A DNA stretch of 39,869 nucleotides from an uncultured Polaribacter sp. (GTDB lineage Bacteria > Bacteroidota > Bacteroidia > Flavobacteriales > Flavobacteriaceae), in the NCBI GenBank assembly GCA_913020555.1, contig CAJWAC010000014.1:1-39869 (forward strand), in the 5' to 3' direction. The notes beneath the pieces are model-generated. The model saw nothing but the letters and a program-made list of their open reading frames with translations. It did not search any database and had not been told where the DNA came from. Positions 7,465 through 17,498 of the stretch are shown in pieces. The translations under genes and the position numbers were made by a program. Every line of letters begins with the position of its first letter. The stretch's first letter is position 1.

Positions 7465-8994
7465 TATCAATTCCTTTTCTATGTCTTCTAAAGATTTCCC
7501 TTTAGTTTCTGGTAATATTTTTAACATTATAAAAAATCCTATACTTGCAATTATTCCGAAAATAAAAAAGGTTAAAGCATTTCCTAAATTTGATAATTCC
7601 CAAGGGAATATCAACTGAACAATAGAACTAATTAAAGAATTTACAAAGGCAATAACTCCAATTGCTAAACCTCTATATTTCAGTGGATATAATTCTGATA
7701 GTAGCACCCACATTACAGGACCTAAAGAAAAAGCAAAACAAGCAATAAAACCCAAAATACCAATTAAAACAATTTTGGCATTCATTTCTACAGCTGCTTC
7801 CAAGATAGCACCATCATTTTTAGTATAAACTTGATTTCCTAGAATTGTCTTTACTTTTTCCTTAAAATCAATATCATTATCAAATTTTTTATTGGCGATT
7901 GATATTAAACTATTTGACCCTTCAAATTGAAATTCCTCAATTTGATTTGCCGATAATTGATAGGTGGCATTATTGAAACCATAAGCACATAATAACAAGC
8001 TTACAGCTACTCCTGCAGTACCAATTAACAACAAAGGTCTTCTCCCCATTTTATCTATCAAATAAATGGCAACAAAGGTAAAAATAACAGAAATTGTACT
8101 CAGTAAAACTCCTGAAGAAAAAGCCGCGTCTGTGCCAACTCCAGTTTGTTTAAATATGGATGTTGCATAAAAATAAACTGCATTAATACCTGTAATTTGT
8201 TGCAATACCCCTATAACTAAACCAACTATTAAAATAAAGCGTAATGATTTTTTTAATAAATCTTTTATTTCTACAACGGATTTATTCTCGTCTGCATCAC
8301 TATTTTTTTCAATAGAAATGATTTCTTGCTTTCCTCTTGTTACTCCATGAATTTGATTTAAGACACTTTTAGCTTCCTCTACCTTTCCTTTTAAAAATAA
8401 CCAACGTGGACTTTTTGGAATAAAAAATAGAAATATAAAATAACACATAGCAGGCAATAATTCTACTCCTAACATCCATCGCCAAACATTTTCATTCGTT
8501 AAAAAAGTATTGTCTACAGTATTGTATTTATTAAAAAAATAATTGCTTAAAAACGCAGCAAAAAAACCAAAAACAATATTTAGTTGTTGTAATGAAACTA
8601 GTTTCCCTCTATTTTCTGGAGTAGATATTTCAGCAATATAAATAGGAGCTAATACTAAAGCAGCACCAAATGCCAAACCTCCAATAATCCTTGCTAGATA
8701 GAGCATTTCATAAGAAGTTGCTAAAGCTGAAGCTATTGCGGAAATTGCGTATAATAAAGCTACTACTATTAATATTTTTTTTCGACCAATTTTATCACTT
8801 AATCTGCCGGAAAAAAGCATAGCAATCATTGCTGCCCATGAAGGAGAACTTACAACCCAACCAGATTGAATATCATTTAAGTTAAACTCCGGCCCTGCGT
8901 AAGACATAACACCAGATATGATACCGGCATCAAAACCAAATAAAAAACCTCCAAGAGATACTACAAATGCTATAAAAACTAGTTTTTTATTCAT
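7450..8994 (-). CDS. MFS sugar porter (sugar:proton symporter family)
   Basis: This 514-residue inner-membrane protein of the sugar porter branch of the major facilitator superfamily imports a hexose or pentose. Family signatures are present: FGFDAGIISG in TM1, GRLSDKIGRKK at about 63-73, PKSPRWLF after TM6, the sugar-binding QQITGINAVYFYA in TM7, DKMGRRPLL after TM8 and PETKGKSLEDIE at the end. A hydrophilic insertion of about 60 residues lies between TM9 and TM10 (about 345-407). It is the last gene of the GH16-GH30 run, 25 bases after GH30, so its likely substrate is glucose released in the periplasm. Confidence 0.92.
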   Translation of the reverse strand: MNKKLVFIAFVVSLGGFLFGFDAGIISGVMSYAGPEFNLNDIQSGWVVSSPSWAAMIAMLFSGRLSDKIGRKKILIVVALLYAISAIASALATSYEMLYLARIIGGLAFGAALVLAPIYIAEISTPENRGKLVSLQQLNIVFGFFAAFLSNYFFNKYNTVDNTFLTNENVWRWMLGVELLPAMCYFIFLFFIPKSPRWLFLKGKVEEAKSVLNQIHGVTRGKQEIISIEKNSDADENKSVVEIKDLLKKSLRFILIVGLVIGVLQQITGINAVYFYATSIFKQTGVGTDAAFSSGVLLSTISVIFTFVAIYLIDKMGRRPLLLIGTAGVAVSLLLCAYGFNNATYQLSANQIEEFQFEGSNSLISIANKKFDNDIDFKEKVKTILGNQVYTKNDGAILEAAVEMNAKIVLIGILGFIACFAFSLGPVMWVLLSELYPLKYRGLAIGVIAFVNSLISSIVQLIFPWELSNLGNALTFFIFGIIASIGFFIMLKILPETKGKSLEDIEKELIRERV

Positions 8995-9019
8995 GTCAAT
9001 TTTTTAATGAAGTTTACGG

Positions 9020-10498
9020 TTAATATACAATTGTTTGCATTGCGTGAGGAAGAATATGAACAGTAGTTTCAACATTTCCTATTGCTAATTTATAACTTAT
9101 TTTTTTATCAGTTTTATTCATAACAATAGTAGCTATTGTGCCATCAATATTTAAAAATGACGTACTTTCTAAAGTTGTTCTACTTGTAGTTGTACTTACA
9201 CGTTTTGCTCCAGGTTTTATGAATTTTGAAAAATGCCCTATGTAATAATATGTTGGAGTATAAGTTAACTCACCTGTTTTTGTATTGGCATGAACTGGTG
9301 CAAAACAAAAATTCTGAACATGGTTAGGCCCCCCTCTTTCGTCTAAAAGAATATTCCAATCTGTCCAGCCCACAACGCCACTGTTAAAATCGTTGATCAT
9401 AGAATTCCCATAGCGCTCCGCATTTGGCCAATAGTGGAGTCTTTCTGTATCAAAACCTTCTTGACAGCCTTCTGTAAACATCATGTTTTTTGTAGGGAAT
9501 GATTCATTAATATTCTTTAAATTATCATATTTAGGCAAACCTCCTGTCCAAGTTTCATACCAATGAAAACCAATTCCCCAGGCATACTTCGCAGCATCCT
9601 TATCCTCGAAAATTGTGTTTGCTCTTTCTGATATTAAATCTCTATTATGATCCCAAACTATTATTTTTTTATCACCTAAACCCTCTTTTTCTAATGTTGG
9701 CCCTAAATAATTTTTTAAAAAATCTCTTTCCTCCTCTGCTGTATAAATACAAGATTCCCAACGTTGAACTGCCATTGGCTCATTTTGGATTGTTAATCCC
9801 CAAACAGGAATGCCCTCTTTTTCATACGCCTTTATAAATTTTGCATAGTAAACTGCCCAAGCTTGTCTGTACTCAGGCAATAGTTTACCACCTTGTAGCA
9901 TACTTTTATTACTTTTCATAAAAGCTGGGGGACTCCAAGGACTTGCATAAAAAACCAAATCATCTTTAACTAATTCGATGGCTTTTTTTATGAGAGGAAT
10001 TCGTTTTTCTTTATCTTTTGCAATGGAAAATGTATTTAACTCTGAATCTCCTTCATCAATATAGGTATGACTGCCTAAACCAAAATCACTACTATGAATA
10101 CTGGTTCTTATAATATTATAGTTAATGCCATTTTCACCAAAATAAGCTTGTAAAAATTGATTTTGTTGCTGTTCATTTAAGGTTGAAAAGACTTCTGCTG
10201 ATGCATCTGTTATTGCCCCACCAATCCCTAAAAATTCTTGAAATATTTTCTTTGGATTTACAAAAACAGCTGTTTCTGTTTCTAAGGTTTGCACTTTTTT
10301 CTTAAAAAACTGACTTCCTGTTTTAGATAGTCTTAATTCAGTATCTTTTGCTGTTGTATAAATATGAAGTTTAGATTTTAAATTAATTTCTTTTCTATCA
10401 ACTTGATTATTTTTTAAAATGTTCTCTTCTTTTTTTGAATTCATACAGGAATTAAAAAATGCTACAACCAGCACTATTGATAAGATCGTTTTTCTCAT
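9020..10498 (-). CDS. GH30 family glycoside hydrolase, lipoprotein
   Basis: This 492-residue retaining glycosidase of family GH30 has a (beta/alpha)8 barrel with a side beta-domain at the carboxy end. Family marks are FLGIGGAITDASAE, the acid/base Glu240 in LTIQNEPMA and the nucleophile Glu343 in MMFTEGCQEG. A lipobox (FFNSC, Cys18) suggests membrane anchoring. GH30 members in marine beta-glucan loci act on beta-1,6-linked glucose, such as laminarin branches. That activity is inferred from context; beta-glucosylceramidase-type or other beta-glucosidase activity is not excluded by sequence. It starts 6 bases after the GH16 stop and is followed by the sugar porter. Confidence 0.88.
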   Translation of the reverse strand: MRKTILSIVLVVAFFNSCMNSKKEENILKNNQVDRKEINLKSKLHIYTTAKDTELRLSKTGSQFFKKKVQTLETETAVFVNPKKIFQEFLGIGGAITDASAEVFSTLNEQQQNQFLQAYFGENGINYNIIRTSIHSSDFGLGSHTYIDEGDSELNTFSIAKDKEKRIPLIKKAIELVKDDLVFYASPWSPPAFMKSNKSMLQGGKLLPEYRQAWAVYYAKFIKAYEKEGIPVWGLTIQNEPMAVQRWESCIYTAEEERDFLKNYLGPTLEKEGLGDKKIIVWDHNRDLISERANTIFEDKDAAKYAWGIGFHWYETWTGGLPKYDNLKNINESFPTKNMMFTEGCQEGFDTERLHYWPNAERYGNSMINDFNSGVVGWTDWNILLDERGGPNHVQNFCFAPVHANTKTGELTYTPTYYYIGHFSKFIKPGAKRVSTTTSRTTLESTSFLNIDGTIATIVMNKTDKKISYKLAIGNVETTVHILPHAMQTIVY

Positions 10499-10504
10499 TT
10501 TAGT

Positions 10505-11389
10505 TTATTTTCTAGACTCATGCTTTACCCAATCTACTTCCATCATCCATTCTCCAATCATTGGTGAATCTGTAATTTTTGCAAAATTTAGTATTGCAAA
10601 CATCTTTTCTGGGTATTTATCACCTTGACCAATATTTCTATAGATTTCTTTACCATCAAGTCTAAAAACAAGATCACTATTCTGCCATTCTACAGAATAC
10701 TCATGGTATTGATTTAGAGTTACATCAAAGCCTTTTCTTAAAGACCACCAATCTCCTTTATCGCAGTTTTGTAAATTTTTAATTGCGCCAGTTGTAAAAT
10801 GGTTTTTTTGGTGATCACCATGATGTTCAAATATATCTATCTCACCAGAACCTGTTAAAGGCCAGCAAATATTTTCATCTTCTTCCTGCACGGGTGGTTC
10901 ATTGTTATGTGCTCCTAAAAGCCACCAAGCAGGAAACATACTTTTTTCTCCATTACTTGATAATCTTAATCTAGCTGTCCATTTTCCTTTAATATACTCT
11001 TTCCTGTTTTTTGATGCAATTCTTCCTGCAACATATTGGGTTTCTGGATGTTGTTTACCGTGTTTATCAAAATTATCGCAAGGGAGTTTTTTACCTACAT
11101 TAATAACTCTTAACTTTAAAGTACCATTGCTAACTTCTCTTGTATTGTATTTATTATCCGGCACATAACAATGTGTCTCATTATTTACCCAAATACGCTG
11201 ATCTTGCCAATTATCTGAATTAAAAGAGTTGAAATCATCCAAAAAATCTAATTGCCAATTGTCTGAATTGACTTTATTATCTTTTCCTTTTTTTGCGTTA
11301 GCCGTTAGAATAATTGTGACTAAAAGAAGTGCACTTAAAATGAAGAAATACTTTATATTTTTTGTCCCTAAAATCTTAGTTGTATTCAT
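10505..11389 (-). CDS. GH16 family beta-glucanase (laminarinase-like)
   Basis: This 294-residue secreted enzyme has the GH16 jelly-roll fold. The catalytic motif GEIDIFEHHG carries Glu183 (nucleophile), Asp185 and Glu188 (acid/base); the extra residue in the ExDxxE form is that of laminarinases rather than lichenases. Trp-rich substrate strands (FPAWWLLG, GDWWSLRKG) are present. A hydrophobic leader (about 13-30, ending TANA) predicts export by signal peptidase I; no lipobox, CBM or T9SS tail is seen, so it may be periplasmic. Expected action is endo-cleavage of beta-1,3-glucan. It is first in the GH16-GH30-porter run and follows a 261-base gap. Confidence 0.9.
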   Translation of the reverse strand: MNTTKILGTKNIKYFFILSALLLVTIILTANAKKGKDNKVNSDNWQLDFLDDFNSFNSDNWQDQRIWVNNETHCYVPDNKYNTREVSNGTLKLRVINVGKKLPCDNFDKHGKQHPETQYVAGRIASKNRKEYIKGKWTARLRLSSNGEKSMFPAWWLLGAHNNEPPVQEEDENICWPLTGSGEIDIFEHHGDHQKNHFTTGAIKNLQNCDKGDWWSLRKGFDVTLNQYHEYSVEWQNSDLVFRLDGKEIYRNIGQGDKYPEKMFAILNFAKITDSPMIGEWMMEVDWVKHESRK

Positions 11390-11650
11390 TTTTACAAAGT
11401 TTATGTTAAAAAGGGGTTCATTTTTGTTTACTTATCTCTAAAGGATAATTTTACCTAATTTTTATACCTACTACTTCTTCTTGCTTATCATTTAAAAAAT
11501 CTCATTTATAACTTTTATCTCACAAAAAGTGAACTGATTAATATTTTTAATTTTTTAGATGCTCTTTTTCTGTGTCCTTTACAAATCCCAAATAGAATTC
11601 TAGCCAGTGGAAATAGGATTGCATAAAAATATCTGACATTATTCAAATTT
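11390..11650 (-). other. Gap splitting the PUL into two gene runs
   Basis: These 261 AT-rich bases lie between the GH5 stop and the GH16 start. No gene, convincing terminator hairpin or copy of the CACCTCTACAAAA repeat is visible. A second promoter for GH16-GH30-porter is likely here on spacing alone. Confidence 0.4.
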
Positions 11651-14356
11651 TTATTCTCTTTGTTTTTTTATGATTCTTTTTTGAAAACGCCCTTGATCAG
11701 TTTCTAACACCATAAAATATATACCTGATTTAATATCAGATAAATTATAAATTCCATTATGCTTTGAAGCACTTATTTCTTTTATTAACCTGCCTGTGAT
11801 ATCAAAAAAATTAATTCTTTTTATAACTCCTTGATTAGATAAATTAATATGAATATCATTAAAAACAGGATTTGGAAAAATAGATATTGTTCCTTTATCA
11901 ACTTTATCAATATTTAAACTACTATCGAATTTAAATTCAAACCAATTCAGGTTGAATCCTGATTTTATTACTTTCATTTTTAAAGTATAAATACCTTTAT
12001 TTAGCACTACGGCCGTTGATGTAGTTTGCCATGATTGCCACCCGCCTGTTATGGGTAAATTTATAGTTGATAATGAGGTTGTTGTGCTTTGATTGATAAG
12101 TTCAAACTCAATTATTCCAGAAGTGTTTTCAGCAGCAACTCTTAAGTCTAAAGTATAATTTCCATCTTCAGAAACAAAAATTTTATAGTCTGCATAATCT
12201 CCAGCATCTGTGTAACCAATGTTCTTACCAGAACCAATGTCAGCAGTATTTTCAGTTTCTAGACCTACCTGAAAATCATAATCTTCTGCTTGTATTTTAT
12301 TAGGTATAAAGGCCCTTGTGATTAAATTATTGTCGACGCTTAAGTCATTAAAAGCAGATAGTTCTATATTGTTTGAAGATTCAATAATACCTCCAGAATA
12401 ACTTACTTCTATTTGATTTTGATAAAACAAAAAGTCTTCTAATTTTAAAGTTACAAATCTATTAGATTCGGAATCCAACACTGCGGATTCTATTGGAACT
12501 ATTTCGTTATTGACTTTAACTTCAAAATCATCGATTGAAAGTGCTACTGGGTTAGCGGGTTGATTTAAAATAACCTGAATTGATTTTTCATCATCTATTG
12601 TATTAGCACTTAAAACTTTAAAATCGTCTGATGAATTTGTAGATTTCATAAACTCTATGCTACTCATATTAAATGAGGCCGAACTGTTTACTTTAACTTT
12701 TAAAACATGAGTACCTTGCTCTAAATAAATATTTTCTACAAACTGATTTACAAAATTAGACCATCCACCGGTATTACCAATAGCTATACTTCCTGAGACA
12801 TCAACATCATTAATAAAAAATTTTACTTGACAACCAGATTGTTCTGTGGCATATCTAAAATTGAAATTGTAAAAAGAGGTTTCTGCAATTTCTACTGTAT
12901 ATTTTAGCCATTCTCCATTTTGAGTATACCCAATATGATATCCATTACTATTTGTATTATCATCATTTGTTTGAATATCTACACCATCATTTCTTAAAGC
13001 CCAACCATTATTCCAAGCCTGAAAGCTACCAGTTGATAATGAATAATTGGCGTTATCTACATCATAATAGGCAACTTCATTTGCACCTAAATCGTAATTA
13101 GAAAGATAAATAATACCTGGAATATTATTTTGTGCATAAGGAATGTACGTATCACTATTTGGTTGTCTTAAAACAGCATCAACAACATCTTTATAATAAT
13201 CATTATTTTCTACCAGTAAATCTGTTGTGAGTTGAGTTAAACCTTGTATTGCGTCATTTGCACTTGGTTGCGCTCCTTCACCTTTCCAAAACTTAATAAT
13301 TGCCTCATAATTAGCATTAGATTTTACCGAAAATGGACTTACTGTAGTTTCAATTCTTTTCCAAGGCCACCAAGACCAACCAATGTTATTGCTCTCAAAT
13401 AATTTAATGGCATCTGTATACCAGACATTTGAATTTTCTCCAGATTCTCCCATCCAAAGAGGTACATTATGTTGGTTTCTTAAATCTAAAACCCATTGAA
13501 TAGAAGCGGTATCATTGTATGACCAATACTTATGGAAACTATATACTAAATTAGAATCCCAAGGCGGGGTTAAACCAGAAAAATCATTGGCAAACCAGTT
13601 TCCTTCTATAAATATAATATGGTTAGAATCATGAGCTCTTATAGCATTTGTAATTCTTACATATAAATCACGAATTACACTACCATCAATTGGCCAATTG
13701 ATTTCGTTAATTAAATCATAACCACCAATCCATTCTTTGTCTTTATATCTTTCTGCTAATTTACCCCATAAGGCAACAGTTTTGCTTTTATTTTCTTCAC
13801 TTTCCCAAAGAGAAGGTTTATCAACATCATGGTCTGAAATTGCAACATCTTCACCCTGTCCTCCAGGAGCTGCGTGTAAATCTAAAATTAAATATATTTG
13901 ATTTTCTTCGCACCAAGAAAGCAACTCATCAACCATATCAAAACCAGTAGTTAACCAGGTATTTTCTCCTTGAACAGTCTCCTCTTCTATGGGTTTTGTA
14001 AATAAATTGTAATGCATTGCTAAACGCACACTGTTAAAACCCCATTTAGCAATGGAATCTATATCTCTTTTTGTTACAAAGTTTTTGCGCCAATTGGTAT
14101 AAAATGTGTTGGTTTCTTCTTCTCCAATAAGTATATTTAATTTTTCAATAAATTGATGTTGGGCATCTGCTCCACCAGAGGAATTCATCATATAACCCTC
14201 TTGAAGCATCCAGCCTCCTAAACCTACACCCTTTAATAAAACCTCATCGCCGTTAGCATTTATAATTTTCTTTCCTAAGGTTCTTAATCCCTGAGCGTTA
14301 AGCTGCAAAGAAAAAAAGAAACATCCTAATAATAAATATGTATAAATTTTCTTCAT
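11651..14356 (-). CDS. GH5 family glycoside hydrolase with two CBM6-like modules and T9SS tail
   Basis: This 901-residue secreted enzyme has a signal peptide (1-21, LQLNAQ) and a GH5 barrel (about 24-355) with acid/base Glu218 in YDLINEINWP and nucleophile Glu304 in LWMGESGEN. A first CBM6-like module follows at 408-571 (NGYHIGYTQNGEWLKYTVEI), then an Ig-like linker domain (577-680), a second CBM6-like module at 684-811 (IQAEDYD, NIGYTDAGDYADYKI) and a type IX sorting domain (825-901, FPNPVFND). The GLGGWMLQEG start resembles GH5 enzymes of marine beta-glucan loci. I would guess exo- or endo-action on beta-1,3-glucan, but the subfamily is not certain. It starts 1 base after the lipoprotein stop, so translation is coupled. 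Confidence 0.9.
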   Translation of the reverse strand: MKKIYTYLLLGCFFFSLQLNAQGLRTLGKKIINANGDEVLLKGVGLGGWMLQEGYMMNSSGGADAQHQFIEKLNILIGEEETNTFYTNWRKNFVTKRDIDSIAKWGFNSVRLAMHYNLFTKPIEEETVQGENTWLTTGFDMVDELLSWCEENQIYLILDLHAAPGGQGEDVAISDHDVDKPSLWESEENKSKTVALWGKLAERYKDKEWIGGYDLINEINWPIDGSVIRDLYVRITNAIRAHDSNHIIFIEGNWFANDFSGLTPPWDSNLVYSFHKYWSYNDTASIQWVLDLRNQHNVPLWMGESGENSNVWYTDAIKLFESNNIGWSWWPWKRIETTVSPFSVKSNANYEAIIKFWKGEGAQPSANDAIQGLTQLTTDLLVENNDYYKDVVDAVLRQPNSDTYIPYAQNNIPGIIYLSNYDLGANEVAYYDVDNANYSLSTGSFQAWNNGWALRNDGVDIQTNDDNTNSNGYHIGYTQNGEWLKYTVEIAETSFYNFNFRYATEQSGCQVKFFINDVDVSGSIAIGNTGGWSNFVNQFVENIYLEQGTHVLKVKVNSSASFNMSSIEFMKSTNSSDDFKVLSANTIDDEKSIQVILNQPANPVALSIDDFEVKVNNEIVPIESAVLDSESNRFVTLKLEDFLFYQNQIEVSYSGGIIESSNNIELSAFNDLSVDNNLITRAFIPNKIQAEDYDFQVGLETENTADIGSGKNIGYTDAGDYADYKIFVSEDGNYTLDLRVAAENTSGIIEFELINQSTTTSLSTINLPITGGWQSWQTTSTAVVLNKGIYTLKMKVIKSGFNLNWFEFKFDSSLNIDKVDKGTISIFPNPVFNDIHINLSNQGVIKRINFFDITGRLIKEISASKHNGIYNLSDIKSGIYFMVLETDQGRFQKRIIKKQRE

Positions 14357-14357
14357 C

Positions 14358-15557
14358 CTATAAGTTATCTAACCCAAATAAAGTTATTTCTGATCCAACA
14401 GTAATTTGTGTACTACCATAATTTGAAGTAATCGAAAATTTTAAATACCTAAACTGTTCTGAAGTATTTGGTAAACTAAATTCATGACCGTCAATTGCCT
14501 CTTGAAAAGCTTCTGCAGGAATATTACCTGCTGCATCTCTTGGATCTCCAATATCAAACTGACCCAGTAAATCCCAAGTTTGAGCATCATTGCTTGCATA
14601 GAGATCAAAGGTTTTTATATTTTCTTCTTGATAGTGATATGTTACGCCACCTCCTTGATACCAAAATGCTCTTTGCCAAACTGTAAAACGTTGAATTTTT
14701 ACATTTTTATTCAAATCTATTACAATATCTAAGGGAAAGTTTAGACTGCCTCCATTATTATCTCTAGTAATAATAAAATAACTATTGTCTGCATCAGTTT
14801 CTACAGTATCTACAACATCATCCCAAAAGTTTACAGTTCTGCCTTCGTAAGCATTACCATTTATAGATTGCCCTGAAATAAGTGTCCAAGAAGATTTATC
14901 AATTTTTTCTTCAAACAATGGTGTGTATTTCCCTTTCTCTTCTAGTGCAGTTATATTGCCATCAAAATCTTCTACTTTAGTTGAAAAAGTAAGTTCTTTT
15001 GCTTCTAATCCTCTAATGAAAACATTCTCTTGAGCATTGTTAGAAGATAATATTCTTATGGTTTCCTCTCCATCATTTAAAATATGTACATATACAAATA
15101 CAGTTTTTGAAGCAATATTATCCCAAGTAATCTTAACTCCACCTAAATCTGGAGTAATTTGAATACTCTCTTGAACAAGAAAAATAAATGACTGCAGTGG
15201 CGTAAATTCTATTTCTGTAGTTTCAGAAATATTTTCACTTTCATCTACCACATATAATTTTACTTTTAATGCTGATGTCTGATTTAATCCGTTAACCTCT
15301 AACGAAGTATTATACTTACTTGAAACTCTAAAAACTTCTTCTCCTAAAGAATTCGTATACACTGCTTTTACATACAAGATATCATTATCAGATGGTAAAT
15401 TATAGTTGATAATCCCTCCTCCATTTATTGGTGTAACTGTTATGTTTGATAGCACTCCTGGAGGTGTTGTATCTAAATTATCATTATCTGAACAAGCAAC
15501 AATTGTTATCATAACAAAAATTGAAAAGAATAAGATTTTATTAATATATTTTCTCAT
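14358..15557 (-). CDS. SusE/F-position surface lipoprotein (DUF4959/DUF5126/DUF5000 type)
   Basis: This 399-residue lipoprotein has the lipobox IVAC at Cys22. I chose the ATG at 15557, which places a normal signal peptide, over an upstream TTG overlapping the susD stop. Three beta-rich domains follow: an Ig-like domain with TPPGVLSNITVTPINGGGII (about 30-120), a second (about 125-215, ITPDLGGVKITWDN) and a discoidin-like carboxy domain (about 230-399) containing the KNVKIQRFTVWQR and TWDLLGQFDIGDPRDA elements. This matches the three-domain arrangement found after SusD in many PULs. The likely role is surface glycan binding next to SusCD. No catalytic site is seen. Confidence 0.8.
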   Translation of the reverse strand: MRKYINKILFFSIFVMITIVACSDNDNLDTTPPGVLSNITVTPINGGGIINYNLPSDNDILYVKAVYTNSLGEEVFRVSSKYNTSLEVNGLNQTSALKVKLYVVDESENISETTEIEFTPLQSFIFLVQESIQITPDLGGVKITWDNIASKTVFVYVHILNDGEETIRILSSNNAQENVFIRGLEAKELTFSTKVEDFDGNITALEEKGKYTPLFEEKIDKSSWTLISGQSINGNAYEGRTVNFWDDVVDTVETDADNSYFIITRDNNGGSLNFPLDIVIDLNKNVKIQRFTVWQRAFWYQGGGVTYHYQEENIKTFDLYASNDAQTWDLLGQFDIGDPRDAAGNIPAEAFQEAIDGHEFSLPNTSEQFRYLKFSITSNYGSTQITVGSEITLFGLDNL

Positions 15558-15568
15558 AATGTGTATTT

Positions 15569-17488
15569 TTACCAACCTGGATTTTGGACTAGATTTGGAT
15601 TTCTAGAAAGTTCTGTAAAACTAATTGGCTGTAAATAATCTCTTGGAGAGTTGAAAGATCTTTGGCCAACATCCCTAATTTGATAATAATTAGCTTCTAA
15701 ATCTTCATCTACAGACCAACCTTTAATTGGTGTTGAAAAATATTGATCCGCCAATTTCCATCTCCTTATATCATAATAACGATGTGCTTCAAAGGCCAAT
15801 TCTATTGATCTTTCTTGTTGAATAATTTCTCTTAACCCATCTTTACTTAAATGTTTATTTACAGTTACAGCGTTGTTTGCATTACTCCAAGCATCTTCTA
15901 CCGTTGGAATTCCTGCTCTTTGTCTTATCATATTTAAAGCCTCATAAACCTCTACAGACGGGCCACTAAACTCATTTAAAGCTTCAGCATAATTTAAATA
16001 CAACTCACTTAATCTAATCATAGGCCAGGGATAAGTAATGGCCTTATTATAAGCATCTCCTTCTGTATCTTGATGCACTAATTTTTTTAAGGCGTATCCT
16101 GTTACTAAATAATCTCCTGTATTTGCAATTCTTCCATGAGTTTCACCACTTCTCATTTTTAAATTCCAGATACTACCCCAAGTTCTATTGATACCTCTAT
16201 CAAAACCTAATGAAGCATAAAAACGAGGTTCTCTATTTAAATTTAATTTTGCGGTTCTATTTGCAAATTGTGCATAGAAACGTTGATTAAATTGAATTGT
16301 AGTTAGGTCATATCTACTAGCATATTCAAAATTTTTATCCTCGTTAATTGGTAATCCATTTTTAGTATAGTAAGTTTCTACCATTTGTAAACTTGGCGAC
16401 AACCATTGCCAAGCAGCCTCTACAGAAGAAGAACTTGGGTCTTTCATTAAAGCTGGTGACTGTATTTGCCACCATTGACCATTATTTACAGGGCTAGAAT
16501 TACCCCATACCAATTCTTGATTCCAAGGATCTGTAATTGCATATCGGTTGTTGTATTGGTCTCTTATAAATTGAAATTGAAAATTATTAGCATCAAAAGT
16601 AGGTGGAGTATCTGTAAAATAATACATAGAAACTCCCTGTGCAGTTGCGGCATCAATTGCATCTTTTGTAGCTTCTAATGCCAATTGCCATTTAGATTCG
16701 TCATAATTTTGATTGAAAAAATGAACGCCATCTTTATTTACAAAGTTTGAATAGAATTCTGAATTACCGTTAAATAAAAGACTTGCACTATATAACAAAA
16801 CTCTAGCTTTTATTGCTTTTGCTATAACTTTGTCTATTCTACCTAAATCATTATTTCCAATTACTCTTTCGGGTAAATCATTAACTGCATCATCAATGGT
16901 ATTTGTTATATATGAAAAACATTCATCTACTGTTTTTCTTTCCACTCTTACTTCTTCATCAGAAGCATCAATTGGCAAATTAACATCTATAATAGGAATT
17001 GGTCCGTAGTTGCTAACCAATAAAAAATGATAATATGCCTTTAAGAAAGTAACTTCTGCTTTCCATTGATTTTTTTCAGATTGATTCATATCAACCACTA
17101 AATCAATATTTTCGACTAGAATATTACAACTTCGTATGCCTTCCCATAAAGAACCTTGGCCTTTACCACTTGCTGAAAAACCAGACCAATAGCCCATTAA
17201 AGGAGCAGAAACAGTTTGTTGTCCTTTCATAACCCTTGTAGCATCTGGTTCTTTTGGAACAGGTACAGCCAACTCATCACTCAACAACGCATAACTTGCA
17301 TACGTACCATCATTTTGAGGTAGATAGCTATAGCAATTGGCCAATGCATTATAGGCAGTTTCTTTTCTATTAAATAATAGACTTAATTCTTGTGTACCAT
17401 CAGGTACAATATCTAAATACTTTTCACAACTACTAAAAGTAAATATTGACAAAAATAATATGATTATATTTTTAATTTTTAATTTCAT
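15569..17488 (-). CDS. SusD/RagB family starch-binding-like lipoprotein
   Basis: This 639-residue outer-membrane lipoprotein forms the lid of the SusCD importer and binds the glycan outside the cell. The lipobox is FSSC with Cys21, followed by EKYLDIVPDG, the usual SusD mature start. The TPR-like helical region covers about 50-230 (WEGIRSCNILVENID, KAYYHFLLVSNYGPIP). The RagB/SusD carboxy region contains WPMIRLSELYLNYAEALNE, LNMIRQRAG and FEAHRYYDIRRWK, all family hallmarks. Aromatic residues are plentiful. It begins 10 bases after susC and ends 11 bases before the next lipoprotein gene. Confidence 0.95.
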   Translation of the reverse strand: MKLKIKNIIILFLSIFTFSSCEKYLDIVPDGTQELSLLFNRKETAYNALANCYSYLPQNDGTYASYALLSDELAVPVPKEPDATRVMKGQQTVSAPLMGYWSGFSASGKGQGSLWEGIRSCNILVENIDLVVDMNQSEKNQWKAEVTFLKAYYHFLLVSNYGPIPIIDVNLPIDASDEEVRVERKTVDECFSYITNTIDDAVNDLPERVIGNNDLGRIDKVIAKAIKARVLLYSASLLFNGNSEFYSNFVNKDGVHFFNQNYDESKWQLALEATKDAIDAATAQGVSMYYFTDTPPTFDANNFQFQFIRDQYNNRYAITDPWNQELVWGNSSPVNNGQWWQIQSPALMKDPSSSSVEAAWQWLSPSLQMVETYYTKNGLPINEDKNFEYASRYDLTTIQFNQRFYAQFANRTAKLNLNREPRFYASLGFDRGINRTWGSIWNLKMRSGETHGRIANTGDYLVTGYALKKLVHQDTEGDAYNKAITYPWPMIRLSELYLNYAEALNEFSGPSVEVYEALNMIRQRAGIPTVEDAWSNANNAVTVNKHLSKDGLREIIQQERSIELAFEAHRYYDIRRWKLADQYFSTPIKGWSVDEDLEANYYQIRDVGQRSFNSPRDYLQPISFTELSRNPNLVQNPGW

Positions 17489-17498
17489 TTTCTTCCTT

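Noticed and set aside
15558..15575. TTG start for the SusE/F-position lipoprotein overlapping the susD stop
   Set aside because: The ATG at 15557 gives a normal lipoprotein signal with basic start and lipobox; the longer form adds MVKIHI without benefit.
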